From Geomicrobium sediminis (GTDB lineage: Bacteria; Bacillota; Bacilli; Bacillales; Marinococcaceae), in assembly GCF_016908595.1 (NCBI RefSeq), contig NZ_JAFBEC010000006.1, forward strand, positions 215,316 to 279,315: 64,000 nt of DNA, given 5' to 3'. The position numbers and the translations under genes are program-made. Below are positions 40,755 through 49,404 of this stretch, piece by piece (within the stretch, counting starts at the first letter, position 1; each line of letters begins with the position of its first letter). The notes under the pieces were generated by a model that was not told the DNA's origin, did not search any database, and was given only the letters and a program-made list of their open reading frames with translations.

Positions 40755-40991
40755 GTCATTCACCCTTTTGTATTCAATGCCCTTTTAGTGTTAGATTGTG
40801 GGCGTAAGCCTATCTTACATAATAGCAAGGCTGAACCCTTTTTAAAAGAGAAAAGTAACCGCTCATTTAGTCTATGTAGATGGACGTATAGCGGTGCGTA
40901 TGATCACAACCTTAGACGTTATTGTAGTCAGAAGGGTCACATTTCAATCATAATAAAAGAGATATCATGACTGTAATTAGGAGGAGAAAGC

Positions 40992-42098
40992 ATGTCAATT
41001 GCAATAATCGGCGGTGGAATTATTGGCACGAGCATTGCGTATCATCTCGCTCATCACGGTGAAAAGGTTACAGTAATTGATGATCATCGATCAGGTAGAG
41101 CGACAGATGCCGGTGCGGGAATTGTTTGTCCTTGGGTAACAAAGCGAAATAAAAACACGCCAGGATACGAGCTTTCAACACGAGGAGCTACGTATTATGA
41201 AACATTACAAAAACAGCTTGAAGCAGAGGGTTTTGGCAATACAGGTTATAAAAAAGTCGGAACGCTTGCGATTTCAACCGATGATGATTACTTATCACAT
41301 TTAGAAGACGAGCTTTCAAAAGAGAAGGAACGAAACCAGAGTATCGGAACGTCAGAGCGCTTAAGTAAAGAACAAACGAAGGAGAAATTTCCGCCATTAC
41401 ATGAACATTATGAATCATTGTTTGTTGGTGGAGGGGCGCGTGTAGACGGCAGGAAGCTACAGCTTGCGATGCAACAATCTGCACAAAAGCTTGGAGTGAA
41501 ATGGGTGAACGGTACAGCGAAGGTTAATAGTGCGAAAGGTGAGGATCCAAAACTCGAAGTGAATGGTGAAGTCTATATGCCAAATAAAGTGATCGTTGCA
41601 TCTGGAGCATGGCTTGAGGAGCTTCAATTACCAGTAAGACCGAAACATAAAATTCGTCCGCAACGTGGACAAATTGTTCATCTGAAAGCCCATGGTCAAG
41701 AGACGAGTGATTGGCCAATCATTCAACCAGAGTCCAGTTATTACATTTTGTCATTTGAAGATTCACGTATCGTTGTAGGAGCGACGAGAGAAGACGGTAA
41801 AGGATTTACCGAACAAATAACTGCAGGTGGACTGCACGAGGTGCTGTCAATAACTTCTGAATTGATCCCAGAAGCCGATCAATACGAATGGCTCGAGACG
41901 CGAGTGGGATTTCGCCCCATTAGTGCGGATAACAAGCCGGTTCTCGGACCACTGGATAAGGAACGTACATTTTATGTGGCAAATGGTTTTGGGGCGACAG
42001 GTTTAACGATGGGGCCTTATGCGGGTAAGTTGCTAGCCGACTTAGTACACACAGATCAATCCGAAATGGACCTCCGAGCGTTTCATCCCGATGCATAA
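40992..42098 (+). CDS. FAD-dependent amino-acid oxidoreductase (DAO family)
   Basis: A 368-residue protein with an N-terminal FAD-binding Rossmann motif, IAIIGGGIIGTSIAYHLAHHGEKVTVID. Further family blocks are GAGIVCPWVTKRNK, a central VGGGARVDGRKLQLAMQQSAQ, IRPQRGQIVHL, and a C-terminal YEWLETRVGFRPISADNKPVLGPL plus FYVANGFGATGLTMGPYAGKLLADL. It belongs to the DAO group that includes D-amino-acid dehydrogenases, glycine oxidase and sarcosine oxidase. The substrate is probably an amino acid, but which is unknown. The start has TTAGGAGGAGA. Confidence 0.88.
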   Translation: MSIAIIGGGIIGTSIAYHLAHHGEKVTVIDDHRSGRATDAGAGIVCPWVTKRNKNTPGYELSTRGATYYETLQKQLEAEGFGNTGYKKVGTLAISTDDDYLSHLEDELSKEKERNQSIGTSERLSKEQTKEKFPPLHEHYESLFVGGGARVDGRKLQLAMQQSAQKLGVKWVNGTAKVNSAKGEDPKLEVNGEVYMPNKVIVASGAWLEELQLPVRPKHKIRPQRGQIVHLKAHGQETSDWPIIQPESSYYILSFEDSRIVVGATREDGKGFTEQITAGGLHEVLSITSELIPEADQYEWLETRVGFRPISADNKPVLGPLDKERTFYVANGFGATGLTMGPYAGKLLADLVHTDQSEMDLRAFHPDA

Positions 42099-42171
42099 AA
42101 AAACCAGGTTGACCTTGTGAACTGTCCCTATCAAGTAGAGAGGGCAGTTCATGTAAGGTTCCTGGTTTTTA
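42097..42171. terminator. Large bidirectional terminator
   Basis: A roughly 70-nt imperfect hairpin, with AAAAAACCAGG...GTGAACTGTCCCT on the left and AGGGCAGTTCAT...CCTGGTTTTT on the right. It lies between convergent genes and overlaps the last codon of each. Confidence 0.8.
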
Positions 42172-42849
42172 TTGTTCTTTCTTAAGGAAGTTTTCAGAAG
42201 GTACGACTTGATCATCCGTTACGTGGACTTCAAGCATCTTGTTATCCTTCATAAACTTAAAGATTCCATTGTTAAAGTCCGTCCCGACTTCTTTAAAGAA
42301 GATGCCTTCATAAGAACATTTAACTGAATGATTAAACGTGAGTTCGTATCCAGATTCGTTCTCAGAACGAATCAAGTAAGCTCGCACACCTTTTTCAAAG
42401 TGTTCTTCTTGATAGTTCTTAAGCCCGCGTGTTACGGCAATGATATGAAGATCGACAAACGGTAGTTCTTTTAGCAAGGTGTTAATTAAAGAACCTTTTG
42501 TGATCTCTTCCCAACGACTTTTCGCCGTTTGACCAATGATTACTTGTGTAACTTGTTTTTCGCGTGCAACTTCGGAAATAACTTTTGTTGGTGGTCGTTT
42601 TTCATTGTCTTTAATAATAAACTCTGAAGCGTTGACTTCTTTCGCTAGTTCTTTCCAATAATCAACATATTGGCTCTTTTCATGATCTAACTCATCTAAT
42701 GGAGAAGAGTCAACGGTTAGAATGTAAAATGGACAGTTTAACTTCTGTGCGATTTTAGCCCCTCTTCGAATTAAACGTTCGCCGTTAGGGCCGTGATAAA
42801 CGCAAACAAGCAAGCTTTCGTCCATTTTAGCCTGAATTGCTTGATCCAT
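42169..42849 (-). CDS. KdpD-type universal stress protein domain, stand-alone
   Basis: Residues about 8-145 match the USP domain of the KdpD sensor kinase: ESLLVCVYHGPNGERLIRRGAKIAQKLNCPFYILTVD, EVAREKQVTQVIIGQTAKSRWEEITKGSLINTLLKELPFVDLHIIAV. There is no kinase or membrane part. The last 80 residues are a separate, unrecognised domain with alternating beta-like segments. USP domains bind nucleotides, and in S. aureus KdpD this domain binds c-di-AMP. The gene is divergent from the mrp operon, so a link with cation balance is plausible but unproven. The start has AGAGGTGAATAAA upstream. Confidence 0.82.
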   Translation of the reverse strand: MDQAIQAKMDESLLVCVYHGPNGERLIRRGAKIAQKLNCPFYILTVDSSPLDELDHEKSQYVDYWKELAKEVNASEFIIKDNEKRPPTKVISEVAREKQVTQVIIGQTAKSRWEEITKGSLINTLLKELPFVDLHIIAVTRGLKNYQEEHFEKGVRAYLIRSENESGYELTFNHSVKCSYEGIFFKEVGTDFNNGIFKFMKDNKMLEVHVTDDQVVPSENFLKKEQ

Positions 42850-42911
42850 CTTTTATTCACCTCTACGAATGGGGGCAAAAGGCCGCACCATAATTCTGCA
42901 TAGTATAGCTT

Positions 42912-42932
42912 ACTCCTGTTTGTTTTAGGAGT
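42912..42932. promoter_or_regulatory. Inverted repeat upstream of the USP gene
   Basis: ACTCCT (42912-42917) and AGGAGT (42927-42932) around a 9-base centre, next to TATACT (complement of 42903-42908), which reads as a -10 for the USP gene. It may be an operator. Confidence 0.35.
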
Positions 42933-43151
42933 CAATTGGTCTTACACATATTTTTAAAATTTCCTAGTTAATGAAAGAAAATACCTGTAATTAATGGTAA
43001 TTTTATGTGCTTAACATATGATTCAATTGTTACAATTCATCAACAAACTACCTATATAAAAGCAAGTTACGTGCATTGCTGTTATTTTTATTATATACTC
43101 TGTATGACATATGCATAGGCAACCAATCTGCTTTGTGTTTGAGCAGATGTT

Positions 43152-43181
43152 TTGCAATGATACTATTGTTATGAGTACAAT
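43152..43181 (+). promoter_or_regulatory. Probable promoter of the mrp operon
   Basis: TTGCAA (43152-43157), 18 bp, TACAAT (43176-43181). Transcription would start near 43188, giving a leader of about 265 nt. Just upstream is a hairpin ATCTGCT/AGCAGAT (43126-43148). Confidence 0.5.
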
Positions 43182-43454
43182 TGTTATCGTGTGAATTGAA
43201 GTAGAGTGAAAAGAAACGAGGTCTTGAACCTCTCAGAACGCATTTCGTAACCCGTGTCTTTGTGTGAGAAAATTCAGACGATTTGAGTTCTGCCTTAATC
43301 TACCCGGAATTATCCCCGTTCGTTTTTCCATTCCAGCTAATAATTTCGAGAGTTGTTTTTCTCGTAATAAGCGTTTTTAAATTCGGGAAAGTTAATTGCA
43401 TCGAGAGTTTTTGAGCGTTTACATGAATAAAAGTTACAAGGAGGTTTTAGTTCA
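43182..43454 (+). promoter_or_regulatory. Long 5' leader of the mrp operon
   Basis: No gene lies in this stretch. Stems visible by eye are GAGGT/ACCTC (43219-43233), CAGAAC pairing with GTTCTG across about 50 bases (near 43235-43295), and CGAG/CTCG (near 43348-43366). The leader ends in AAGGAGG before TTG 43455. It may be a regulatory leader, for example a cation riboswitch, but no known class was recognised. Confidence 0.35.
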
Positions 43455-45875
43455 TTGTCTTGGGTACATTTAATGATCGTTTTACCTTTATTATTTGCTG
43501 TATTAATACCTCTACTATATAAAGCTTTTCCGAGAATACATACAGGGTGGTTTGTATTAGTCGTTCCTGTCGTCATTTTTGGTTACTTGGCAACTTATTT
43601 GCCAATGCTAGCAAACGGTGAAACAGCGTTGTATGAGATACCTTGGATCCCGTATCTCGATATTAATTTTACAGTATTCGTGGACGGGTTAGGGTTGATC
43701 TTTGCACTTATTATCTCCGGGATCGGTGCACTGGTCATTATCTACTCAATTTATTACTTGTCTAAAGCACGAGAGGCGTTACACAACTTCTATGTATATC
43801 TTATGATGTTTATGGGAGCGATGCTTGGGGTTGTCCTTTCTGACAACATGATTGTACTCTATTTGTTCTGGGAACTTACGAGTATTTCATCATTCCTACT
43901 CATTGCATATTGGTACCAAAGAAAGCAATCAAGGTTTGGTGCACAAAAGGCGATGCTGATCACTGTACTTGGTGGTTTTGCAATGCTTGCGTCCATTATT
44001 ATGATTCATAATATCACTGGAACATTTAGCATTCGAGAAGTCATCGCTCAAAGTGATTTGCTCGTACAACACGACTTGTTCTTGCCTGCAATGTTACTTC
44101 TATTGCTTGGAGCATTTACGAAATCTGCACAATTTCCGTTTCATATCTGGTTGCCAGATGCGATGGAAGCACCAACACCAATTAGTGCTTACTTGCACTC
44201 TGCAACGATGGTTAAAGCAGGGATTTATCTTGTTGCACGGTTTACACCTGCGTTTGGTGGGACACCAGAATGGTTCTGGATCGTCACTTTTGTCGGTCTA
44301 TTCACCCTAATCTGGGGATCGCTTAATGCTGTTAAACAACGCGACTTAAAAGGATTACTTGCTTTCTCAACGATAAGTCAACTCGGTTTAATTATGTCAT
44401 TGCTTGGTATGGGGTCAGCTGCACTGTACTTCAATCCAGGTGATCAAGGTGTGCAGTTACATGCATATGCTGTGCTTGCAGCAGTGTTTCATCTTATAAA
44501 CCATTCGACATTTAAAGGTAGCTTGTTTATGGTTGTCGGGATTGTCGACCACGAAACAGGGACTCGTGACATGCGTAAGCTCGGTGGGCTTATGACCATC
44601 ATGCCGGTTTCATTTACACTAGCTGTCATCGGAAGCTTATCAATGGCTGGACTACCACCGTTTAATGGTTTTATTAGTAAGGAAATGTTCTTTACTGGAA
44701 CGTTAAATGCCGCGAACTTAGATATCTTCAATATGGCAACATATGGTGCAATCATTCCAATTGTTGCTTGGGTTGCAAGCGTATTTACGTTTATTTATAG
44801 CATTATTCTCGTCTACCGAACGTTTCTTGGGAAATATCAGCCAGAACGTCTTGAGAAGAAAGCGCATGAAGCACCACTTGGAATGCTTATTCCGCCTTCA
44901 ATTTTAGGATTTCTCGTATTGGCGATTTTCTTCTTCCCGAATGTGATTGGTGACTATGCGTTAAAGCCGATGGTCGCATCAATTATTCCTTCGGCAGCTG
45001 GGGTCTTTGATGATTATACAATTTCATGGTGGCATGGATTTGTACCAGAGCTATTTATGACGATGGCAGTTGTTGCATTAGGTTTAATCCTCTTTGCGAC
45101 GTTAAATCGCTGGATTGGGCTCTATAACCATATGCCGCAATGGATGCATTTGAACAATTGGTTCAAGCATGGTCTTAGCGGGATGGAACGTGGATCACAC
45201 AAAGTGATTGATTGGCACATGACGGGCTATATTCGCGATTATCTGATGTACATCTTTATTACGATTATCTTAATCGTCGGTGGAAGTTACTTCATGTTGA
45301 ATGATTTCACACTGTACACAGACAACTTAGCGTCCATTAACTTGTTTGAAATAGTACTAGCCCTCGTCTTGCTTGGATCGACAGTGTTAGTGATGGCGAC
45401 TCGCTCAAGATTGACAGCTGTTGTGTCTGTCGGTGTGTTAGGTTATGTTGTCGCGTTATTCTTCATCATTTTACGTGCACCAGACTTAGCTTTAACTCAG
45501 CTTGCGATTGAGACGGTATCTGTTGCGCTTTACTTGTTATGTTTCTATCACTTGCCAAAATTAAAAGGTCGTGGTGAAGAAGAAGGCGAGAAGTTTAAAG
45601 TAGGTAACTTTATTATTGCTCTAGGAATCGGTTCACTTGTGACGTTACTTGCTTTAAGTGTGAATGGCTATAACTTATTCGAACCTATTTCAACCTACTA
45701 TGGTGATAGCTATGACCTCGCTGGTGCAGCGAACATGGTTAACGCAATTCTCGCTGATTTCCGTGCGTTTGATACGTTCCTTGAGATTTTCGTCGTCGCG
45801 ATTGCAGCTCTTGGAGTGTACGCACTCGTTCGATTACGTTTAGAAAAAAGGGGGGGAACGGATGAAAGTCAATGA
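43455..45875 (+). CDS. mrpA: Mrp antiporter subunit A
   Basis: The largest subunit of the hetero-oligomeric Na+/H+ antiporter, homologous to NuoL of complex I at its N-terminus and with an MrpA/MbhD-E-like C-terminus. It has 806 residues and about 20 membrane helices. Key blocks are NMIVLYLFWELTSISSFLLIAYW, QFPFHIWLPDAMEAPTPISAYLHSATMVKAGIYLVAR (the Lys and His of the proton path) and GLPPFNGFISKEMFF. The start is TTG 43455 with AAGGAGG ten bases upstream. Its end overlaps mrpB by 14 bases. It is first in the operon and essential for alkaliphily in relatives. Confidence 0.97.
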   Translation: MSWVHLMIVLPLLFAVLIPLLYKAFPRIHTGWFVLVVPVVIFGYLATYLPMLANGETALYEIPWIPYLDINFTVFVDGLGLIFALIISGIGALVIIYSIYYLSKAREALHNFYVYLMMFMGAMLGVVLSDNMIVLYLFWELTSISSFLLIAYWYQRKQSRFGAQKAMLITVLGGFAMLASIIMIHNITGTFSIREVIAQSDLLVQHDLFLPAMLLLLLGAFTKSAQFPFHIWLPDAMEAPTPISAYLHSATMVKAGIYLVARFTPAFGGTPEWFWIVTFVGLFTLIWGSLNAVKQRDLKGLLAFSTISQLGLIMSLLGMGSAALYFNPGDQGVQLHAYAVLAAVFHLINHSTFKGSLFMVVGIVDHETGTRDMRKLGGLMTIMPVSFTLAVIGSLSMAGLPPFNGFISKEMFFTGTLNAANLDIFNMATYGAIIPIVAWVASVFTFIYSIILVYRTFLGKYQPERLEKKAHEAPLGMLIPPSILGFLVLAIFFFPNVIGDYALKPMVASIIPSAAGVFDDYTISWWHGFVPELFMTMAVVALGLILFATLNRWIGLYNHMPQWMHLNNWFKHGLSGMERGSHKVIDWHMTGYIRDYLMYIFITIILIVGGSYFMLNDFTLYTDNLASINLFEIVLALVLLGSTVLVMATRSRLTAVVSVGVLGYVVALFFIILRAPDLALTQLAIETVSVALYLLCFYHLPKLKGRGEEEGEKFKVGNFIIALGIGSLVTLLALSVNGYNLFEPISTYYGDSYDLAGAANMVNAILADFRAFDTFLEIFVVAIAALGVYALVRLRLEKRGGTDESQ

Positions 45876-46284
45876 TGTAATTTTGCAGACGGTAACGAAG
45901 ATTGTTGTTTTCATCATCTTTACGTTTGCCTTTTACCTCTTTTTTGCAGGACATCATGATACAGGAGGAGGCTTCATCGGAGGGCTTATGGCTGCATCTG
46001 CCCTCGTTCTCCTCTACTTGTCTTATGATATTGATACGATCTCTAAAGCGATACCGATTAACTATCGCACATTAATTGGGGTTGGGGTTTCTGTATCTAC
46101 GCTCACCGGTATAGGATCAATTTTGCTCGGTTACCCTTTCCTCAGTCATACGTTTGAGTACGTTGATTTCCCGTTTTTCGGGGAGATTGAGCTTGCCACA
46201 TCTGTTCTCTTTGAGTTTGGTGTACTGTTTACAGTTGTTGGTGGGACGCTCACAATTATTTTGAGCATTAGTGAGGATGTATAA
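45862..46284 (+). CDS. mrpB: Mrp antiporter subunit B
   Basis: A 140-residue membrane protein with four helices, typical MrpB: VILQTVTKIVVFIIFTFAFYLFFAGHHDTGGGFIGGLMAASALVLLYL, followed by LIGVGVSVSTLTGIGSILLGYPFLSH. The HHDTGGGFIGGL motif is highly conserved. It starts inside the end of mrpA behind AAAGGGGGG, so it is translationally coupled. It is needed for assembly of the antiporter complex in the cytoplasmic membrane. mrpC begins two bases after its stop. Confidence 0.96.
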   Translation: MKVNDVILQTVTKIVVFIIFTFAFYLFFAGHHDTGGGFIGGLMAASALVLLYLSYDIDTISKAIPINYRTLIGVGVSVSTLTGIGSILLGYPFLSHTFEYVDFPFFGEIELATSVLFEFGVLFTVVGGTLTIILSISEDV

Positions 46285-46286
46285 CT

Positions 46287-46625
46287 ATGGAAATACTAAT
46301 GTCTATTCTAATAGGAGTCCTCATAACCGCTGGTACGTATTTGGTTATGTCAAGAAGTTTGCTAAGAATTATTTTAGGTACTTCCGTTATTGGTCACGGT
46401 GCATTACTCTTATTGCTTACAACCGCCGGTCTAAAAGAAGGGGCACCGCCGATTACGAATATTGAGGCGCTCACATACGCCGACCCTCTTCCGCAAGCGT
46501 TAATTTTAACAGCAATTGTGATTAACTTTGCAACGACTGGCTTTTTCTTGGTGCTGGCGTATCGAGCGTACAAAGAACTAGGAACAGACGATATGGATAA
46601 ACTAAGGGGTATTGACGATGAATAA
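46287..46625 (+). CDS. mrpC: Mrp antiporter subunit C
   Basis: A 112-residue NuoK-like subunit with three helices. It starts MEILMSILIGVLITAGTYLV, continues LLRIILGTSVIGHGALLLLLTT, and has the MrpC mark ADPLPQALILTAIVINFATTGFFL with the conserved PQALxLTAIVI. The start follows TGAGGATG. Its last eight bases overlap the start of mrpD. Confidence 0.96.
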   Translation: MEILMSILIGVLITAGTYLVMSRSLLRIILGTSVIGHGALLLLLTTAGLKEGAPPITNIEALTYADPLPQALILTAIVINFATTGFFLVLAYRAYKELGTDDMDKLRGIDDE

Positions 46626-48102
46626 TATTATTATTTTATTATTGCTAATTCCACTCCTTACGGGCGTCCTACTAATCTTCCTTAGAAATCGCATCTCTGC
46701 CCAGCGTTGGTTAAGCATTCTCTCATTGTTGGCTGTAGGGGTCATCGCAGCGATTATCATTCAACGTGTCTTGAATGAAGGCACGATGACATTAGATCTA
46801 GGGGGCTGGGAGCCGCCTTACGGGATTGTTCTAGTCGCTGACATGTTTGCAATGTTACTCGTTTTTACAACAGTGATTGTTGGAATTTGCTGCTTGTTAT
46901 ACGGGTTTCGAACGATTGGAGAAGAACGAGAAAAGTTTTACTTTTATACGTTTGTCCAATTTTTACTTGTCGGTGTAATGGGGTCATTTTTAACAGGAGA
47001 TTTATTTAACCTGTTCGTATTCTTCGAAGTGATGTTGTTATCTTCGTACGTATTAATTGCACTAGGCGGGAAGAAAGTTCAGCTCCGTGAATCGATTAAA
47101 TACGTACTCGTTAATATCGTATCATCGATGTTGTTCCTCATTGCTATTGCGTATTTATACGGGATGCTTGGAACGTTGAATTTTGCACATATGGCAATTC
47201 GTGTATCAGAAGCAGGACAAGATGGTCTTCTAACGACAGTCGCGATCTTTCTAATGCTCGTATTTGCAATAAAAGCTGCATTACTCATGTATTTCTGGTT
47301 GCCAGGTTCATACGGTGCACCACCGATGGCAATTGCAGCCCTTTTTGCGGCGCTTTTAACAAAGGTCGGGATATACTCGATTTTCCGCTTGTTCTCGGTT
47401 GTATTTCCACACCAACCAGAGATTACACATCAATTGCTCGCCTGGCTCGGTATATTGACGATGATCATCGGTGCGATTGGGGCCGTTGCACACTGGAGTC
47501 TTAGAAAAATACTGGCTTACAATGTTGTCGTCGCAGTCGGATTTATGATTGCAGGCTTTGCAGTCTTTACGACAACAGCGATCGCAGGCTCGGTATTCTA
47601 CTTGATTCATGATATGTTCGTAAAAGCGCTCCTGTTTATACTCGGTGGAATTATGATTGGGTTAACGGGTACAGATAAACTTCGTGAAATGAGTGGGATG
47701 ATTCGAAACCATGCTTCACTCGGTTGGATGTTCTTTATTGCAGCGCTTGCGCTTGCAGGGGTTCCACCACTAAGTGGCTTTATCGGAAAGCTTCTTGTTT
47801 TACAAGGGGCGATTGGTGAAGGGTTCTATATCATTGCTGCGGTAGGTTTAATTACGAGCCTTATGGTTCTTTACTCCGTCGTCAAAATCTTTATCAATGG
47901 ATTTTGGGGTGAGAACCAACTGACCGTTGAAGATGAGAAGATGTCAACGAAAGGAACACTTCTTCCGAGTGCAATTCTTACAGTCATTGTAATCGGAATG
48001 GGGCTTGGAGCGGAGTTTGTGAACGTCTACATTATGGAAGCTGCTGAAGTCATTAACAATCCTTCCTTGTACATTGACGCAGTAATGCCGAACGGGGAAT
48101 AA
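46618..48102 (+). CDS. mrpD: Mrp antiporter subunit D
   Basis: A NuoM/N-like subunit of 494 residues with about 14 helices. Landmarks are FLTGDLFNLFVFFEVMLLSSYVLIALGG (with the conserved Glu of helix 5), FAIKAALLMYFWLPGSYGAPPMAIAALFAALLTKVGIY, and ALAGVPPLSGFIGKLLVLQGA. The start ATG 46618 lies within the mrpC end, with AAGGGG upstream; an in-frame TTG six bases earlier is possible. Together with MrpA it carries the proton and sodium paths. Confidence 0.96.
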   Translation: MNNIIILLLLIPLLTGVLLIFLRNRISAQRWLSILSLLAVGVIAAIIIQRVLNEGTMTLDLGGWEPPYGIVLVADMFAMLLVFTTVIVGICCLLYGFRTIGEEREKFYFYTFVQFLLVGVMGSFLTGDLFNLFVFFEVMLLSSYVLIALGGKKVQLRESIKYVLVNIVSSMLFLIAIAYLYGMLGTLNFAHMAIRVSEAGQDGLLTTVAIFLMLVFAIKAALLMYFWLPGSYGAPPMAIAALFAALLTKVGIYSIFRLFSVVFPHQPEITHQLLAWLGILTMIIGAIGAVAHWSLRKILAYNVVVAVGFMIAGFAVFTTTAIAGSVFYLIHDMFVKALLFILGGIMIGLTGTDKLREMSGMIRNHASLGWMFFIAALALAGVPPLSGFIGKLLVLQGAIGEGFYIIAAVGLITSLMVLYSVVKIFINGFWGENQLTVEDEKMSTKGTLLPSAILTVIVIGMGLGAEFVNVYIMEAAEVINNPSLYIDAVMPNGE

Positions 48103-48115
48103 GAGAGGTGAGAGC

Positions 48116-48592
48116 ATGCCTGTACAAATACTATTAAATTTATTTATCGCAGCGCTTTGGATGTTTTTGCAAGATGATTGGAGTATAAGTACGTTTACAC
48201 TAGGTTATTTGCTCGGCCTCTTACTCATCTGGATGACACGCAGGTTCTTTAACGAACCGTTCTACCTGAGAAGGATTTGGGCGCTCATTGCGTTGTTAGT
48301 TTTATTTATCCGTGAGTTAATTTCTTCGAGCATTTTAATTACTAGACAAATCTTACGTCCGAAACTGAATATCACGCCAGGGATCTTTACATTAGAAACG
48401 ACACTAGAAACCGATTTAGAGATTACAGTGTTAGCATTACTCTTAATGCTTACTCCTGGTTCAGTCGTTATCGAAGTTTCAGAAGACGGCAAGACGTTTT
48501 ATATGCATGCCATGGACATTCCAGATTCAAGTGACATGGCGTTACGTTCCAAAGATAAGTTTGAAAAAGCGATTATGGGGGTTACTAGATAA
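48116..48592 (+). CDS. mrpE: Mrp antiporter subunit E
   Basis: A 158-residue MrpE. It has an N-terminal helix pair (LLNLFIAALWMFLQDDWSISTFTLGYLLGLLLIWMTRRFF) and the conserved LLVLFIRELISSSILITRQILRPKLNITPGIFTLETTLETDLEITVLALLLMLTPGSVVIEVSEDGKTFYMHAMDI, which holds the family's cytoplasmic domain. It starts behind AGAGGTGAG. Its TAA shares one base with the ATG of mrpF. MrpE is needed for normal Na+ affinity and assembly in relatives. Confidence 0.96.
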   Translation: MPVQILLNLFIAALWMFLQDDWSISTFTLGYLLGLLLIWMTRRFFNEPFYLRRIWALIALLVLFIRELISSSILITRQILRPKLNITPGIFTLETTLETDLEITVLALLLMLTPGSVVIEVSEDGKTFYMHAMDIPDSSDMALRSKDKFEKAIMGVTR

Positions 48593-48873
48593 TGTTTGAT
48601 CTTATTTTATTGATCTCGTTGTTGCTAATCTCCTTCGCCATCTTGGTTGCTTTGTATAGAGTCTATAAAGGTCCATCAATGCCAGATCGGATTATTGCCC
48701 TTGATTCAATAGGAATTAACTTAATTGCTTTGATTGCGGTGTTCTCAATCTATATGCGTTCAACAGCCTATCTCGAGGCAATTCTATTGCTTGGTATTCT
48801 TGCCTTTATCGGAACGATTGCATTTTCGAAGTTTATTGAGAGGGGTGTAGCAATTGAACGAAAGCACGATTGA
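48592..48873 (+). CDS. mrpF: Mrp antiporter subunit F
   Basis: A 93-residue, three-helix MrpF: LISFAILVALYRVYKGPSMPDRIIALDSIGINLIALIAVFSIYMRSTAYLEAILLLGILAFIGTIAFSKFIERG. The KGPSMPDRIIALD loop is diagnostic. The start overlaps mrpE by one base (TAATG), and its end overlaps mrpG by 20 bases. Some MrpF homologues have been linked to bile-salt or cholate efflux, but in the complex it is a structural subunit. Confidence 0.95.
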   Translation: MFDLILLISLLLISFAILVALYRVYKGPSMPDRIIALDSIGINLIALIAVFSIYMRSTAYLEAILLLGILAFIGTIAFSKFIERGVAIERKHD

Positions 48874-49249
48874 GGTTATTGTCTCTATTTTAGTGCTTAT
48901 TGGTGTGGCATTAGCACTGATCAGCGCTTTTGGTTTAATCCGCTTACCAGATGTTTACACCCGTTCACACGCAGCGACGAAAAGTGCTACTCTCGGTGTT
49001 CTCGTAACGATTATAGGCGCGTTTCTTTTCTTTGGATTATCCGAAGGGGTATATAGTGTGCGGTTAATCTTAGGTATTGTATTCGTGTTCCTTACTGCGC
49101 CTGTTGCAGGGCATCTCATTTGTCGTGCTGCGTACCGTTCTGGTGTTTCATTGGCAGAAGAAAGTGTGCAAGACGATCTTGAACCAATTCTTGGTAGTGA
49201 AGAAGAGCGTCGGGCAAAAAATAAAGAACGACACCATCGTTCATCGTAA
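48854..49249 (+). CDS. mrpG: Mrp antiporter subunit G
   Basis: The last gene of the operon, 131 residues with three helices: VSILVLIGVALALISAFGLIRLPDVYTRSHAATKSATLGVLVTIIGAFLFF, then LILGIVFVFLTAPVAGHLICRAAYRSG. The RLPDVYTRxHAATKxATLG motif is diagnostic for MrpG. The start codon is TTG 48854, with GAGGGGTG upstream. The C-terminal tail is charged and a little longer than usual. A terminator follows. Confidence 0.95.
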   Translation: MNESTIEVIVSILVLIGVALALISAFGLIRLPDVYTRSHAATKSATLGVLVTIIGAFLFFGLSEGVYSVRLILGIVFVFLTAPVAGHLICRAAYRSGVSLAEESVQDDLEPILGSEEERRAKNKERHHRSS

Positions 49250-49260
49250 TTAAGGATTTT

Positions 49261-49298
49261 AGACCCGCATTCAATGCATAGAATGTGGGTCTTTCTTA
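49261..49298 (+). terminator. Terminator of the mrp operon
   Basis: AGACCCGCATTC pairs with GAATGTGGGTCT around AATGCATA, followed by TTTCTT. Confidence 0.8.
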
Positions 49299-49404
49299 TA
49301 GAATTGTAAGTTTTACTTAGTATTCTTGTTAAACTTCCTGCACGACTCTTGTCGCATTTGCTCAGTTTGCTACGATGAAAGTAATTCTATAGGAGGTGGG
49401 TAAC

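Noticed and set aside
40788..40970. A 60-codon frame between murB and the FAD oxidoreductase
   Set aside because: It has no convincing ribosome binding site, irregular composition and no recognisable domain; the gap is better read as promoter and spacer.
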